Shown in pieces: positions 26,195-34,720 of a stretch of 64,000 bases of DNA. Location of the stretch: positions 93,052-157,051 of the forward strand of contig JBPYFJ010000112.1 in assembly GCA_051985675.1 (NCBI GenBank). Direction: 5' to 3'. Numbering within the stretch: the first letter of the stretch is position 1; every line of letters begins with the position of its first letter. Both the position numbers and the translations under genes were made by a program. The notes beneath the pieces were generated by a model. That model was given only the letters and a program-made list of their open reading frames with translations, was not told the origin of the DNA and did not search any database. This DNA comes from JAFAXD01 sp051985675. Its GTDB lineage: Bacteria > Pseudomonadota > Alphaproteobacteria > Rhizobiales > Xanthobacteraceae.

Positions 26195-27841
26195 ATGACT
26201 GAGCAACACGCCGACCAGTTCGACTATGTGATCGTTGGCGCCGGCTCGGCAGGCTGCATTCTCGCCAACCGCCTGAGCGCGGACCCCGCGACCCGCGTGC
26301 TGCTGCTCGAAGCCGGCGACGACGACCGCTCGATCTGGACCCGAATTCCAATCGGATACATGTACATGATCGGGCATCCGGCGTTCGATTGGTGCTTCGA
26401 AACGGAGCCCGAGCCGCAGCTCAATGGGCGCAAGATCGTCCACCCGCGCGGCAAGGTCCTGGGCGGATCCTCGTCGATCAACGGAATGATCCAGATCCGC
26501 GGCCAGGCCGGCGACTTCGATCACTGGCGCCAGCTCGGATTGGAAGGTTGGGGCTGGGATTCAGTGCTTCCCTATTTCAAGCACCACGAAGATTTTGTGC
26601 TTGGCGCCAACCCGTATCACTCGGTGGGCGGTGAACTGGGCGTGAGCCCACAGCGCGCCTCCTGGCCCTTCCTGGACGCGGTGCGCGATGCGGCGATCGA
26701 GGACGGCAGCCCCTGGACCGACGATTTCAATAACGGCGCCTGCGAGGGTGTCGGGCCGTATCACGTCATCCAGCGCAACGGCGTGCGCGCGAGCGCCGCC
26801 CGCGCCTTCCTCAAGCCGGTACGCGGTCGCCCCAATCTGCGGCTTGAAACCAAGGCGTTGACGACCCGGATTCTGCTCAACGGCCGGCACGCGATCGGCG
26901 TCGAATATCGCCACGGCGGCAAGACCAAACGCGTGCGCGCCAACCGTGAGGTCATCCTTGCGGCCGGATCGATCAAGACCCCGCAATTGCTGATGCTGTC
27001 CGGGTTGGGACCGGCGAAGCACCTCGCCGAACACGGCGTCCAGGTCGTCCTCGATCGTCCCGGGGTCGGCGCCAACCTGCAGGATCATCTGCAGATGCTG
27101 CTCACCTACCGACTTGACGGAACCAAGACCCTCAACCAGCGCTACAATGCGCCGTTCGGCCGGGTCAGCATCGCGCTCGAATACGCGTTGCTTCGGCGCG
27201 GCCCGATGGCAATGGGCCCGTCTCCGCTCGGCATCTTTCTGCGTTCGGATCGGGATCGCGAACGCGCAAACCTCGCCTTCACGGTCCTGCCGTTCTCCCG
27301 CGTGGCCCCCGGCATGAAGAGCAAGTTTCATGCATTCCCGGCCATCACGATGTCGGTCTACGCCTGCAGGCCGACAAGCCGCGGCACCGTGCGGCTACGC
27401 AATGCCGATATCACGGCTGCGCCAGACCTGTGCTTCAACTACCTGTCGACCCCGGAAGACCGCGCGCTTGCGGTCGACGCCATTCGCATCACCCGACGTA
27501 TCATGCGGCGCCCGGCGCTCGCCCACTATCGGCCGATCGAGCTCAGGCCCGGGCCGCAGGTGCACGACGACGATGACGCGGCCCTGCTCGACGCGTTCCG
27601 CAACAACGCGACCACCATCTTCCATCCGGTCGGAACCGCCAAGATGGGATCGCCGCACGACGCCAGCGCCGTCGTCGACGCGCGCCTGCGGTTCATCGGG
27701 GTCAACGGACTGCGCGTGATCGACGCTTCGGTGATGCCAACGATCACCTCCGGCAACACCAACGCGCCGACGATGATGATCGCCGAGAAAGGCGCCGCGA
27801 TGATTTTGCAGGACGCCCGCGCGGCGGCGCGCGCCGCATAG
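26195..27841 (+). CDS. GMC family FAD oxidoreductase (choline dehydrogenase-like)
   Basis: A 548-residue flavoenzyme of the glucose-methanol-choline family. The ADP-binding motif is VIVGAGSAGCILANRLS, followed by LLLEAGDDD. The first GMC signature is GKVLGGSSSINGMIQIRG, the second AAGSIKTPQLLMLSG, and the C-terminal catalytic His lies in FHPVGTAKMG. VIDASVMPTITSGNTNAP and the closing FAD segment complete the fold. It oxidises a primary alcohol to an aldehyde, usually in the cytoplasm or at the inner membrane. It lies upstream of the aconitase X operon on the same strand, about 130 bp away, so it may supply that pathway (inference). Confidence 0.93.
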   Translation: MTEQHADQFDYVIVGAGSAGCILANRLSADPATRVLLLEAGDDDRSIWTRIPIGYMYMIGHPAFDWCFETEPEPQLNGRKIVHPRGKVLGGSSSINGMIQIRGQAGDFDHWRQLGLEGWGWDSVLPYFKHHEDFVLGANPYHSVGGELGVSPQRASWPFLDAVRDAAIEDGSPWTDDFNNGACEGVGPYHVIQRNGVRASAARAFLKPVRGRPNLRLETKALTTRILLNGRHAIGVEYRHGGKTKRVRANREVILAAGSIKTPQLLMLSGLGPAKHLAEHGVQVVLDRPGVGANLQDHLQMLLTYRLDGTKTLNQRYNAPFGRVSIALEYALLRRGPMAMGPSPLGIFLRSDRDRERANLAFTVLPFSRVAPGMKSKFHAFPAITMSVYACRPTSRGTVRLRNADITAAPDLCFNYLSTPEDRALAVDAIRITRRIMRRPALAHYRPIELRPGPQVHDDDDAALLDAFRNNATTIFHPVGTAKMGSPHDASAVVDARLRFIGVNGLRVIDASVMPTITSGNTNAPTMMIAEKGAAMILQDARAAARAA

Positions 27842-27871
27842 GGGATCAGGCCTGCAAGGGCCCCGCCGCCC

Positions 27872-27926
27872 GTGGTAACATTTTGGTTTGCATATATTTT
27901 ATAACTGGGCGGTGGTAACGACACCA
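27872..27926 (+). promoter_or_regulatory. Candidate promoter/operator of the aconitase X operon
   Basis: An AT-rich stretch (TTTGCATATATTTTATAACT, within 27894-27905) lies between two direct copies of GTGGTAAC at 27872-27879 and 27912-27919, exactly 40 bp apart. The second copy is also part of a TGGT-N6-ACCA inverted repeat (27913-27926). The layout suits a regulator contacting one face of the DNA over four turns. No regulator gene lies adjacent, and the call is inference. Confidence 0.35.
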
Positions 27927-27969
27927 GCAAGGACGAATTCGTCGGTGACGACGTTTTAAATGAGAGACC

Positions 27970-29358
27970 ATGAGTATGACGCAAGACAACGCACCCGCCG
28001 CTGACACCAGGATCGTCCGCCGGCAGCCCCAACCGGCTCAGCACGTCGATGTCGATATCTGCGTCGTCGGCGCGGGCATTGCCGGCGTGTCGGCCGCGCT
28101 CGAGGCGGCGCGGCTGGGGCGCAGGGTCGCGATCGTCGACGGCCTCCCCACCCTCGGCGGCCAGGCCGTCAATTCGATTATCGGCACGTTTTGCGGACTG
28201 TTCGCCAATGGCACCCACGGCGCGCAATTCACCTATGGCGTCGCAGAAGACATTCTGCGCGACCTCGGCCGCATTCCCGGCGCGCTCTATCGTCGGCACG
28301 GCCCGGTCACCACGGTGGTCTACTATGACGAGATCGCGCTCGGCCGCTGGATTGAGGAGGCGATCCGCGCCGCCGGCATCACCGTGGTTCTGGGTGCCGT
28401 ACTGCGCGGTGTTCGTCTCGACGGCCGCCGCGTCAAGGAATTGGAGCTCGTCACCCGCTACGGCGACCTGCGGCTTGGCGCGACTGGGTTCGTGGACGCG
28501 ACCGGAGATGCGGCCCTGACCTGGCAGGCCGGTTTTGCGTGCCGCGAGTCGGCCGGCCGGCAAGTCTACGGCACCCAGATGGTCGTGCTCGAAAACATCG
28601 ATGAGGCGCACCACCCGCAGCGCGACGAGATGGCGGCGCGCATGAAGGAGAAAGGCGACGCCTACCAGCTGGTGCGCCGCAACGCGGTCTCGTTCGTCAT
28701 TCCGGGCCGCGGCATTGCGGTCCTCAACATGACCCACACCGAAACGCCGCTCGAGCCGCTGGCGGCGGCGCGGAGCCAGCTCGAAGGCAAGGCGCAAGCC
28801 GATCGCGCCGTGCAGTTCCTCAAGGATGAATTTCCCCAATGCTTCGGGCAGTCGCGCGTACGCGCCTACGGCAATCCCGGGATCCGGCAAACCCGATGGA
28901 TTGCGGGCCGCCACCAGCTCACGGTCGATGAAGTACGCAACGGTACCAAGTTTTCGGATGCGATCGGCCGCACCGCGTGGCCGATCGAACTGCACGACCA
29001 CGGTGCCGGCTACGTCTGGCAGACGTTTCCCGAAGACCACGTGCACTACATTCCGCTCGGCAGCCTGACACCGGCCGAGGCCGATAATCTGGTCGCGGCC
29101 GGCCGCTGCATCGACGCCGATCTCGCCGCGCTGTCGAGCGTGCGGGTGATGGGGCCGTGCATCGCCATGGGGGCGGCGGCCGCCAACGCACTCGATCTTG
29201 CCGGCAGCGGCAGCGTGCATCAGATCGACACCGCGGCGTTGCGCAAGCGGCTGCATGACAACCTCGAGCGCAACGACCCGCAGCCCAAGACTGAGCTTAC
29301 GACCGAGGAGCGCCGGCACGCCGAGGAGAAGCGGCAGACCGAGAGGAAGCACGCATGA
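27970..29358 (+). CDS. FAD-dependent oxidoreductase (FAD_oxidored type)
   Basis: A 462-residue flavoprotein. The dinucleotide motif is DICVVGAGIAGVSAALEAAR from about residue 33, followed by VDGLPTLGGQAVNSIIG. The GFVDATGDAALTWQAG segment is typical of PF12831-like enzymes related to fumarate reductase flavoproteins. The C-terminus ends in a charged tail rich in Glu and Arg. Its stop overlaps the start of the aconitase X catalytic gene by 4 bp (ATGA), which argues for one pathway and balanced synthesis. It probably dehydrogenates a hydroxy or amino acid, or reduces an enoate, next to the dehydratases. The substrate is unknown. Confidence 0.87.
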   Translation: MSMTQDNAPAADTRIVRRQPQPAQHVDVDICVVGAGIAGVSAALEAARLGRRVAIVDGLPTLGGQAVNSIIGTFCGLFANGTHGAQFTYGVAEDILRDLGRIPGALYRRHGPVTTVVYYDEIALGRWIEEAIRAAGITVVLGAVLRGVRLDGRRVKELELVTRYGDLRLGATGFVDATGDAALTWQAGFACRESAGRQVYGTQMVVLENIDEAHHPQRDEMAARMKEKGDAYQLVRRNAVSFVIPGRGIAVLNMTHTETPLEPLAAARSQLEGKAQADRAVQFLKDEFPQCFGQSRVRAYGNPGIRQTRWIAGRHQLTVDEVRNGTKFSDAIGRTAWPIELHDHGAGYVWQTFPEDHVHYIPLGSLTPAEADNLVAAGRCIDADLAALSSVRVMGPCIAMGAAAANALDLAGSGSVHQIDTAALRKRLHDNLERNDPQPKTELTTEERRHAEEKRQTERKHA

Positions 29359-30629
29359 AACTCACCGATGCCGAACGAGCGATGCTCGACGGCCGCGAGG
29401 GCCCGGCCAAGCAGAGGGCGATGGATTTGCTCAAGCGCTACGGCGAGGCGCTCGGCGCCGATCGCCTGGTTGAGACCAACAACGTCGCCGGCGCGTTCAA
29501 CGCATCAACGCCATCGGTGCGCGCGCTGGTGGCCAAGGGCTACGATGCGGTCTACTCGGAGCTCAACCTCGACAGCCCGGAGGTTGTAGCGATCCCCAAG
29601 ATGGCGGTGAACACCTGCCAGCTCATCAGCGGCATCGACAACGAGAAGTGGCGCACCCAGGGCATTCCGGAAGAGCTTGCCGATCAGCAAAAGAAGGCGG
29701 AAGGCTATTTTGGTGCGCGCGGCATCAATATGTTTGCCACCTGCACGCCCTATCAGGTCGGCAACGTGCCGGTAAAAGGCGAACATTGCGCCTGGATGGA
29801 ATCCTCAGCCGTCGTCTACTGCAACTCGGTGCTGGGCGCACGCACCAACACCGAGGGCAAGGAGAGCACCGGCGCCGCCGCGCTCACCGGCCGCATTCCG
29901 TACTGGGGCTACCACATTACCGAGAACCGTCGCGGCACCCACCTGGTCGAGGTCGATGTCGCAGTCGACGACATCATGGACTGGGGGCTGCTCGGCTACT
30001 GGTTGGGGGAGATCGTGCAGGAAGACATCCCGGTGCTGACCGGCAAGGTCGCGCAGCCGAGCCTGATCAAGCTCAAGCATTTCGGTGCGGCGGCCGCATC
30101 CTCGGGCGGCGTCGAGATGTATCACATCCCCGGCATAACGCCCGAGGCGAACTCGGTCGACGAGGCTTTTGCCGGACGCAAACGCGAGGCGACGCTGCGG
30201 TACGGCGCCGCCGAGCGCAAGCTCGCGTATGACACACTCAACTGTGCCACCGATCGCAACGTCGACTTTGTGATGCTGGGCTGTCCGCACAACGCGATCG
30301 AACAGGTCTGGCTGGTGGCGTCGTTGCTCGACGGCCGCAAGATCAGCCCGAATACCCAGCTCTGGGTGCATACCCCGCGCGCGCTGCGGGAAGTCGCCGA
30401 GCGCAACGGTTACGTCAAGATGATCACCGATGCGGGCGGCGTGGTGATGAGCGACACCTGCCCGGCGATCTCGCGCTACGCTCCCAAGGGCACGCGCGTG
30501 ATCGCGACCGATTCGGCGAAGCAGGCGCATTATCTGCCGGCCATTCTCAACCTTCCGGTCTGGTTCGGCAGCGTCAAGGATTGCGTCGAAGCCGCGGTGA
30601 CCGGTCGCTGGAACGGAGGTCTGCAATGA
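29355..30629 (+). CDS. Aconitase X catalytic (large) subunit
   Basis: A 424-residue protein of the AcnX family, distantly related to aconitase. Diagnostic segments are MFATCTPYQVGNVPVKGEHCAWMESSA (first part only listed as Cys130 and Cys145), YCNSVLGARTNTEG, and GCPHNAIEQVWLVASLL. Cys130, Cys310 and Cys369 (SDTCPAISRY) are candidates for the iron-sulfur ligands. Characterised members dehydrate cis-3-hydroxy-L-proline or mevalonate 5-phosphate. The small (swivel) subunit is a separate gene overlapping by 4 bp, as in split bacterial and archaeal AcnX enzymes. The neighbours do not fit a mevalonate pathway, so I favour a hydroxy acid or hydroxyproline-like substrate. Confidence 0.9.
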   Translation: MKLTDAERAMLDGREGPAKQRAMDLLKRYGEALGADRLVETNNVAGAFNASTPSVRALVAKGYDAVYSELNLDSPEVVAIPKMAVNTCQLISGIDNEKWRTQGIPEELADQQKKAEGYFGARGINMFATCTPYQVGNVPVKGEHCAWMESSAVVYCNSVLGARTNTEGKESTGAAALTGRIPYWGYHITENRRGTHLVEVDVAVDDIMDWGLLGYWLGEIVQEDIPVLTGKVAQPSLIKLKHFGAAAASSGGVEMYHIPGITPEANSVDEAFAGRKREATLRYGAAERKLAYDTLNCATDRNVDFVMLGCPHNAIEQVWLVASLLDGRKISPNTQLWVHTPRALREVAERNGYVKMITDAGGVVMSDTCPAISRYAPKGTRVIATDSAKQAHYLPAILNLPVWFGSVKDCVEAAVTGRWNGGLQ

Positions 30630-31090
30630 GCATCGCCGACGATGCACGCTCGGCGCGAGCGAACAGCAAGATTGTCCTGCGCGGCCGCAAGGTCGTCGGC
30701 GGCTGCGCCGAGGGCGAGGCGCTGGTGACCCGCGATACCATTTCCGGGTGGGGCGGCATCAACGAGCGCGAGGGCTCCGTGATCGAGCGCCGGCACGAGT
30801 TGCGCGGGATCAGCTTCAAGGACAAGGTCCTGGTGTTTCCGGGTGCCAAGGGTTCGTCCGGCTGGTCTGCCTATTTTCACATGACGCGGCTCAACGGCGT
30901 CGCCCCCAAGGCGATGCTCTTCAACAAGATGACCACAAAGGTGGCGCTGGGCGCCGTCGTCACCCACGCGCCGGCGATGACGGAACTCGATCAGGATCCG
31001 CTGACGGTGATCGAAACCGGCGATTGGGTGAAGGTCGACGCCGACAACGGCATTGTCGAGGTCACCAAGAAAACCCCGGCCGGCCGATGA
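30626..31090 (+). CDS. Aconitase X swivel (small, DUF126) subunit
   Basis: A 154-residue protein from the ATG at 30626, which overlaps the large-subunit stop (ATGA). The swivel domain shows IVLRGRKVVGGCAEGEALVT at the start, FPGAKGSSGWSAYFHMTRLN with the conserved Ser-rich loop, and APKAMLFNKMTTKVALGAVV. In AcnX the swivel closes over the active site and its Ser takes part in catalysis. The protein should bind the large subunit encoded upstream. Its stop overlaps the IlvD-like start by 4 bp. Confidence 0.9.
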   Translation: MSIADDARSARANSKIVLRGRKVVGGCAEGEALVTRDTISGWGGINEREGSVIERRHELRGISFKDKVLVFPGAKGSSGWSAYFHMTRLNGVAPKAMLFNKMTTKVALGAVVTHAPAMTELDQDPLTVIETGDWVKVDADNGIVEVTKKTPAGR

Positions 31091-32766
31091 CCCGCAAGCT
31101 TCGCAGCAACTTCGAGCGTGGCACCTCGTTCTGGGCGGTGCGCCGCGCCCAGTGGCGCGCGCTCGGTCTCACCGACGCCGATATGGAGAAGCCGAAGATC
31201 GCGGTGATCAACACCTCCTCCGAGCTTGCGATCTGCTTTTCCCATCTCGACGGCGTCGCCAAAGCCGTCAAGGACGCGATCCGCGCCGCCGGCGGCCTGC
31301 CGTTCGAGGTGCGTACAACGGCGCCCAGCGACTTCATCCACAGCGCAGGCCATCGCGGCAACTACATCCTGCCGATGCGCGACCTGATCACCAACGACAT
31401 CGAGGTGCAGGTCGAGGGCGCACGGCTCGACGGCATGGTGTGTCTCACGTCGTGCGACAAGACTGTGCCGGGGCAATTGATGGCGGCTGCACGCATCGAC
31501 ATTCCGACCATCATGGTGCCCTGCGGCTATCAGCCGAGCGGCGTCTTCAACAACCATCACGTCGACATCGAGGAAGTGTTTCTCGGGGCCGGCCACTACG
31601 TGGCGGGCAAGATCGGCTTCGATGAGTTGCTCGGCATGAGCGAGAACGCGATTCGGGGTCCGGGCGTCTGCTCCGGCATGGGCACGGCGAATTCCATGCA
31701 CATCGTGTGCGAGGCGCTCGGGATGGCGTTGCCCGGCAGCGCGCCCGTGCTGGCCAATTCCGAGCGCATGTTCGACTTTGCGCGCGCGGCCGGCCATCGG
31801 ATCGTCGCCATGGTCGAGGACGACCTGCGCCCGCGCCGGATCCTCGGCCGTGGCGCGTTCGCAAACGCCGCCATGGCAGTGCTCGCGGTCTCCGGCTCGA
31901 TCAATTGCATCAAGCACCTGCAGGCGACCGCGGTCGAGGCCGGGAGCGACCTCGATTTCTACAAATTGTTCGAAGACTGCACGCACCGTACGCCGGTGCT
32001 GAGCGCAGTGCGGCCGATCGGCGACACCTCAATCGAAGCGTTTGAGCGCGCCGGCGGTGCGCGTGCGGTCCTCAAACAACTCGAGCCGCTCTTGCACCGG
32101 GACGCGTTGACGGTCACCGGCAGGACGATCGGTGAAAATCTCAAGGACGCGAAAGTCGCCGACAGCGAGGTCATCCGGCCGCTCGACCGGCCGCTCTCCC
32201 CTAAGGCCTCAATCGTGATGGTGCGCGGCAGCCTCGCGCCGCGCGGCGGCATCGTCAAAGTCGGCCTGCGGCGCGACAAGAGGCTGCAATTTGACGGCCG
32301 CGCCAAGTGCTTCAACTCCGCGGACGACGCGATCGCGGCGCTGCGCGCGGGCAAGATTACGGCGGGCGACGCCGTGATCCTGCGGGGCCTCGGCGTGCGC
32401 GGCGGCCCGGGTATGGGCATGGCGTCGCGCATCGTGTTCGCAATCGACGGCGCCGGCCTTGGCCCCGAGGTCGCGGTCGTGACTGACGGCCAGTTGTCAG
32501 GTCTCGTCAACAAGGGCCTCGTGGTCGGCGAGGTCAACCCGGAGGCCGCGACCGGCGGGCCACTGGCGCTCGTGGTTGATGGCGACCCGGTCAGCATCGA
32601 CGCCGACGCCGGCACCATCGAACTTCTGGTGCCGGCGGCCGAGCTTGCCGCCCGCCGCGCCAAGCTCAAACTTACCGACCAGCACTCGGAAGAAGGCTGG
32701 CTCGCGATCTACGAGCGCTCGGTGCAGCCGCTCGAGAACGGCGCGGCGCTGGTGCAGCCGAAATAA
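31087..32766 (+). CDS. IlvD/Edd family dehydratase
   Basis: A 559-residue enzyme from the ATG at 31087, which overlaps the preceding stop. The three iron-sulfur cysteines of this family are present: Cys50 (SSELAICFSHL), Cys123 (LTSCDKTVPG) and Cys195 (GVCSGMGTANSM). The proposed catalytic Ser lies in TDGQLSGLVNKG, followed by the conserved NPEAATGGPLALVVDGD. The C-F-S-H pattern at the first Cys resembles sugar-acid dehydratases more than the valine/isoleucine enzyme. Being the fourth gene of the coupled operon, it is likely to dehydrate an intermediate of the same pathway as AcnX, rather than serve amino acid synthesis. Confidence 0.9.
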   Translation: MTRKLRSNFERGTSFWAVRRAQWRALGLTDADMEKPKIAVINTSSELAICFSHLDGVAKAVKDAIRAAGGLPFEVRTTAPSDFIHSAGHRGNYILPMRDLITNDIEVQVEGARLDGMVCLTSCDKTVPGQLMAAARIDIPTIMVPCGYQPSGVFNNHHVDIEEVFLGAGHYVAGKIGFDELLGMSENAIRGPGVCSGMGTANSMHIVCEALGMALPGSAPVLANSERMFDFARAAGHRIVAMVEDDLRPRRILGRGAFANAAMAVLAVSGSINCIKHLQATAVEAGSDLDFYKLFEDCTHRTPVLSAVRPIGDTSIEAFERAGGARAVLKQLEPLLHRDALTVTGRTIGENLKDAKVADSEVIRPLDRPLSPKASIVMVRGSLAPRGGIVKVGLRRDKRLQFDGRAKCFNSADDAIAALRAGKITAGDAVILRGLGVRGGPGMGMASRIVFAIDGAGLGPEVAVVTDGQLSGLVNKGLVVGEVNPEAATGGPLALVVDGDPVSIDADAGTIELLVPAAELAARRAKLKLTDQHSEEGWLAIYERSVQPLENGAALVQPK

Positions 32767-32850
32767 TCGTCTTGCCGAACCCCGATCACGCCGCCGGTGA
32801 CCCTCTCCGCCGTTCACCCGGGCCGGGCGAGATCATTTGACGGACAGCCC

Positions 32851-33306
32851 ATGCCTTACGCGCCAATGATCGCCTTGCTGTTCTGCCTGATCGCCGGCTT
32901 GGCGCAGCCCGCGCTTGCCGAAGCCGACGATCGGCCGTTGATGAAGTTTCCGGGGGAGATCGAGTACACCGGCGCGCCCGATCAGTTGCAAAGCACCGTG
33001 GTGTTCGGCGATCCCACGAAGGCGGGGCTTTACGTGCAGCGGTTTCGCTTTCCGCCCGGATTGAAGATTCCGCCGCACTGGCATCCGGACGAAATGCGCA
33101 CGGTCGTGGTCCTGTCCGGAACCATCTATTACGCGTTCGGGGAGCGATGGGACGAGAGCAAACTCACGGCGCTTCCGGCGGGATCGTTTTTCTACGAGCC
33201 GCCCCACGTTCCGCATTTCGCCTGGGCCAAGGACGGCGAGGTGATTCTGCAGCTGACCGCTATCGGACCGAGCGGCACCACCATGGTTCCGCAGCGGCCG
33301 CAATAA
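32851..33306 (+). CDS. Secreted cupin-domain protein
   Basis: A 151-residue protein; I choose the ATG at 32851 since it gives a signal peptide (MPYAPMIALLFCLIAGLAQP, cleavage near ALAEA). The longer frame from 32797 is not needed. The single cupin barrel has the metal motif PPHWHPDEMRTVVVLSG (two His, Glu) and the second His in PHVPHFAWAKDG. It may be an exported dioxygenase, isomerase or sensor-like cupin. It lies 84 bp after the IlvD-like gene, so co-transcription is possible but not shown. Confidence 0.82.
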   Translation: MPYAPMIALLFCLIAGLAQPALAEADDRPLMKFPGEIEYTGAPDQLQSTVVFGDPTKAGLYVQRFRFPPGLKIPPHWHPDEMRTVVVLSGTIYYAFGERWDESKLTALPAGSFFYEPPHVPHFAWAKDGEVILQLTAIGPSGTTMVPQRPQ

Positions 33307-33317
33307 GACGACACCAG

Positions 33318-34451
33318 TTACTGATCGAGCACCGGCTGGGCCGCGCCGCGCTTGAGTCCGGCGATCACGGCGCGCATGGCGCTGTCGCGTGCCGGCTTGT
33401 CGCCGATGCACGCGCGGATGCGCTCGTGCACGTAGGCGATCTTCACGATCACGCCGGGTCCGAGGGTGAACGGGTAGAGGTCTGCCTGACCCATGCTGCG
33501 GTTGATCGAATTCATCGCGAAGGTCAGCGGCAGCCACGCATCGATGATGCGTTCGAGGCTTGCCTGGTGCGGATCGAAATCGACCGTGGTGGTGAGATCG
33601 CTGCTCTTGGCCACTTTCGGCCGTAGATGAATCCCGAACGCGCCGGCGGTCTCCAGCGTGTCGATCATGTGAAAGTAGTGCGCCCAGGTCTCGGCGAAGT
33701 CTTCCCACGGATGTGAGCTCGCGTAGGACGACACGAAGCTTTGCGGCCAGTTGAGCGGCGCGCCCTTCTCGTAATGCGCCTTGAGCGCCGCGCCGTAGTC
33801 ATCCCGTTCGTCGCCGAACACGCGCCGGAACTCGTCAAGCCCGCCCGCGTCGCGAATCAGGAGATCCCAGTAGTAGTGCCCGATCTCGTGACGGAAATGA
33901 CCGAGCAGCGTGCGATAGGGCTCCTCCATGACGTTGCGCACGCGCTCGCGCTCGGAATCGTCCGCCTCCGACAGGCTGAGCGTAATGAGCCCGCTGGCGT
34001 GGCCGGTCATCACCGGCTTTGAGGGTGCGGCCGCCGCCAGAAAATCGAAAGCGAGGCCGCTTTCCGGCTCTTCGATCCGGGTCGGACGCGGAAGATAGAG
34101 GCGCACCAGTGTGTAGAACAGCCGGTGTTTGGCAGTTTCGATCTTGCGCCAGCGGATGACATTCTCCGGCACCGAGAGGTCGGGAATCGTCCGGTTGTGA
34201 CGGCACGCTGCGCAGAATGTTTCCGGGCTGTCAGCCAGGACCAGCCAGTTGCAGGCGTCGAACTCGGCGTTGGCGCAGAACCGGTAGAGGTTGGTTGTAT
34301 CAGCGAGTGCCTTCCAGCGATCGCCGTCGGGCTCGAGCGCCGTCATTGTTCCGAGCTCGGGGATGTAGCCCAGGCGCCGGCCACAACTGTCGCAGGCATC
34401 GTTCTCGAAAAACAGTGGCTGCCTGCAATGCTGACATTCGAAGAGTTTCAT
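33318..34451 (-). CDS. Zinc-ribbon metallopeptidase-like protein (Peptidase_Mx family)
   Basis: A 377-residue cytoplasmic protein. The N-terminus is a zinc ribbon with Cys6, Cys9, Cys20 and Cys23 (FECQHC, then CDSCGRRLGYIP), and a second Cys pair lies in FCAACRHN. A metallopeptidase motif HEIGHYYWDLLI follows in the middle. WEDFAETWAHYFHMIDTL provides a likely third ligand region. I recognise the overall pattern as the putative zinc-binding metallopeptidase family, whose targets are unknown. It converges with the cupin gene. Confidence 0.85.
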   Translation of the reverse strand: MKLFECQHCRQPLFFENDACDSCGRRLGYIPELGTMTALEPDGDRWKALADTTNLYRFCANAEFDACNWLVLADSPETFCAACRHNRTIPDLSVPENVIRWRKIETAKHRLFYTLVRLYLPRPTRIEEPESGLAFDFLAAAAPSKPVMTGHASGLITLSLSEADDSERERVRNVMEEPYRTLLGHFRHEIGHYYWDLLIRDAGGLDEFRRVFGDERDDYGAALKAHYEKGAPLNWPQSFVSSYASSHPWEDFAETWAHYFHMIDTLETAGAFGIHLRPKVAKSSDLTTTVDFDPHQASLERIIDAWLPLTFAMNSINRSMGQADLYPFTLGPGVIVKIAYVHERIRACIGDKPARDSAMRAVIAGLKRGAAQPVLDQ

Positions 34452-34720
34452 TCGTCATCCCTGCGCGCGAGCATGTGCGCCAGTACACCGCTGGTCCCGC
34501 CATCAATCACTGGCACATTTTTGCCAACAAAATCAATCCATTATGCGCCGCCTGCGACCCCCGGCCTGCGGCCTCGTCGCGCCCGTCGTCGATTTGTCCA
34601 CGAACAGCCCTTGCAAATTCTAGGACGTCTGCGCCGCGAAAGCACCCGTCCTGACCCATTGATGTTACGGTTATCTGTGGCATACGGGGCGCAAACTCAA
34701 ATCAGCACCGAGGGATAGCG

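Noticed and set aside
27526..29352. A 608-codon open frame on the minus strand opposite the GMC and FAD oxidoreductase genes
   Set aside because: Long antisense frames are common in high-GC DNA; the plus-strand genes have full motifs and this frame has none.
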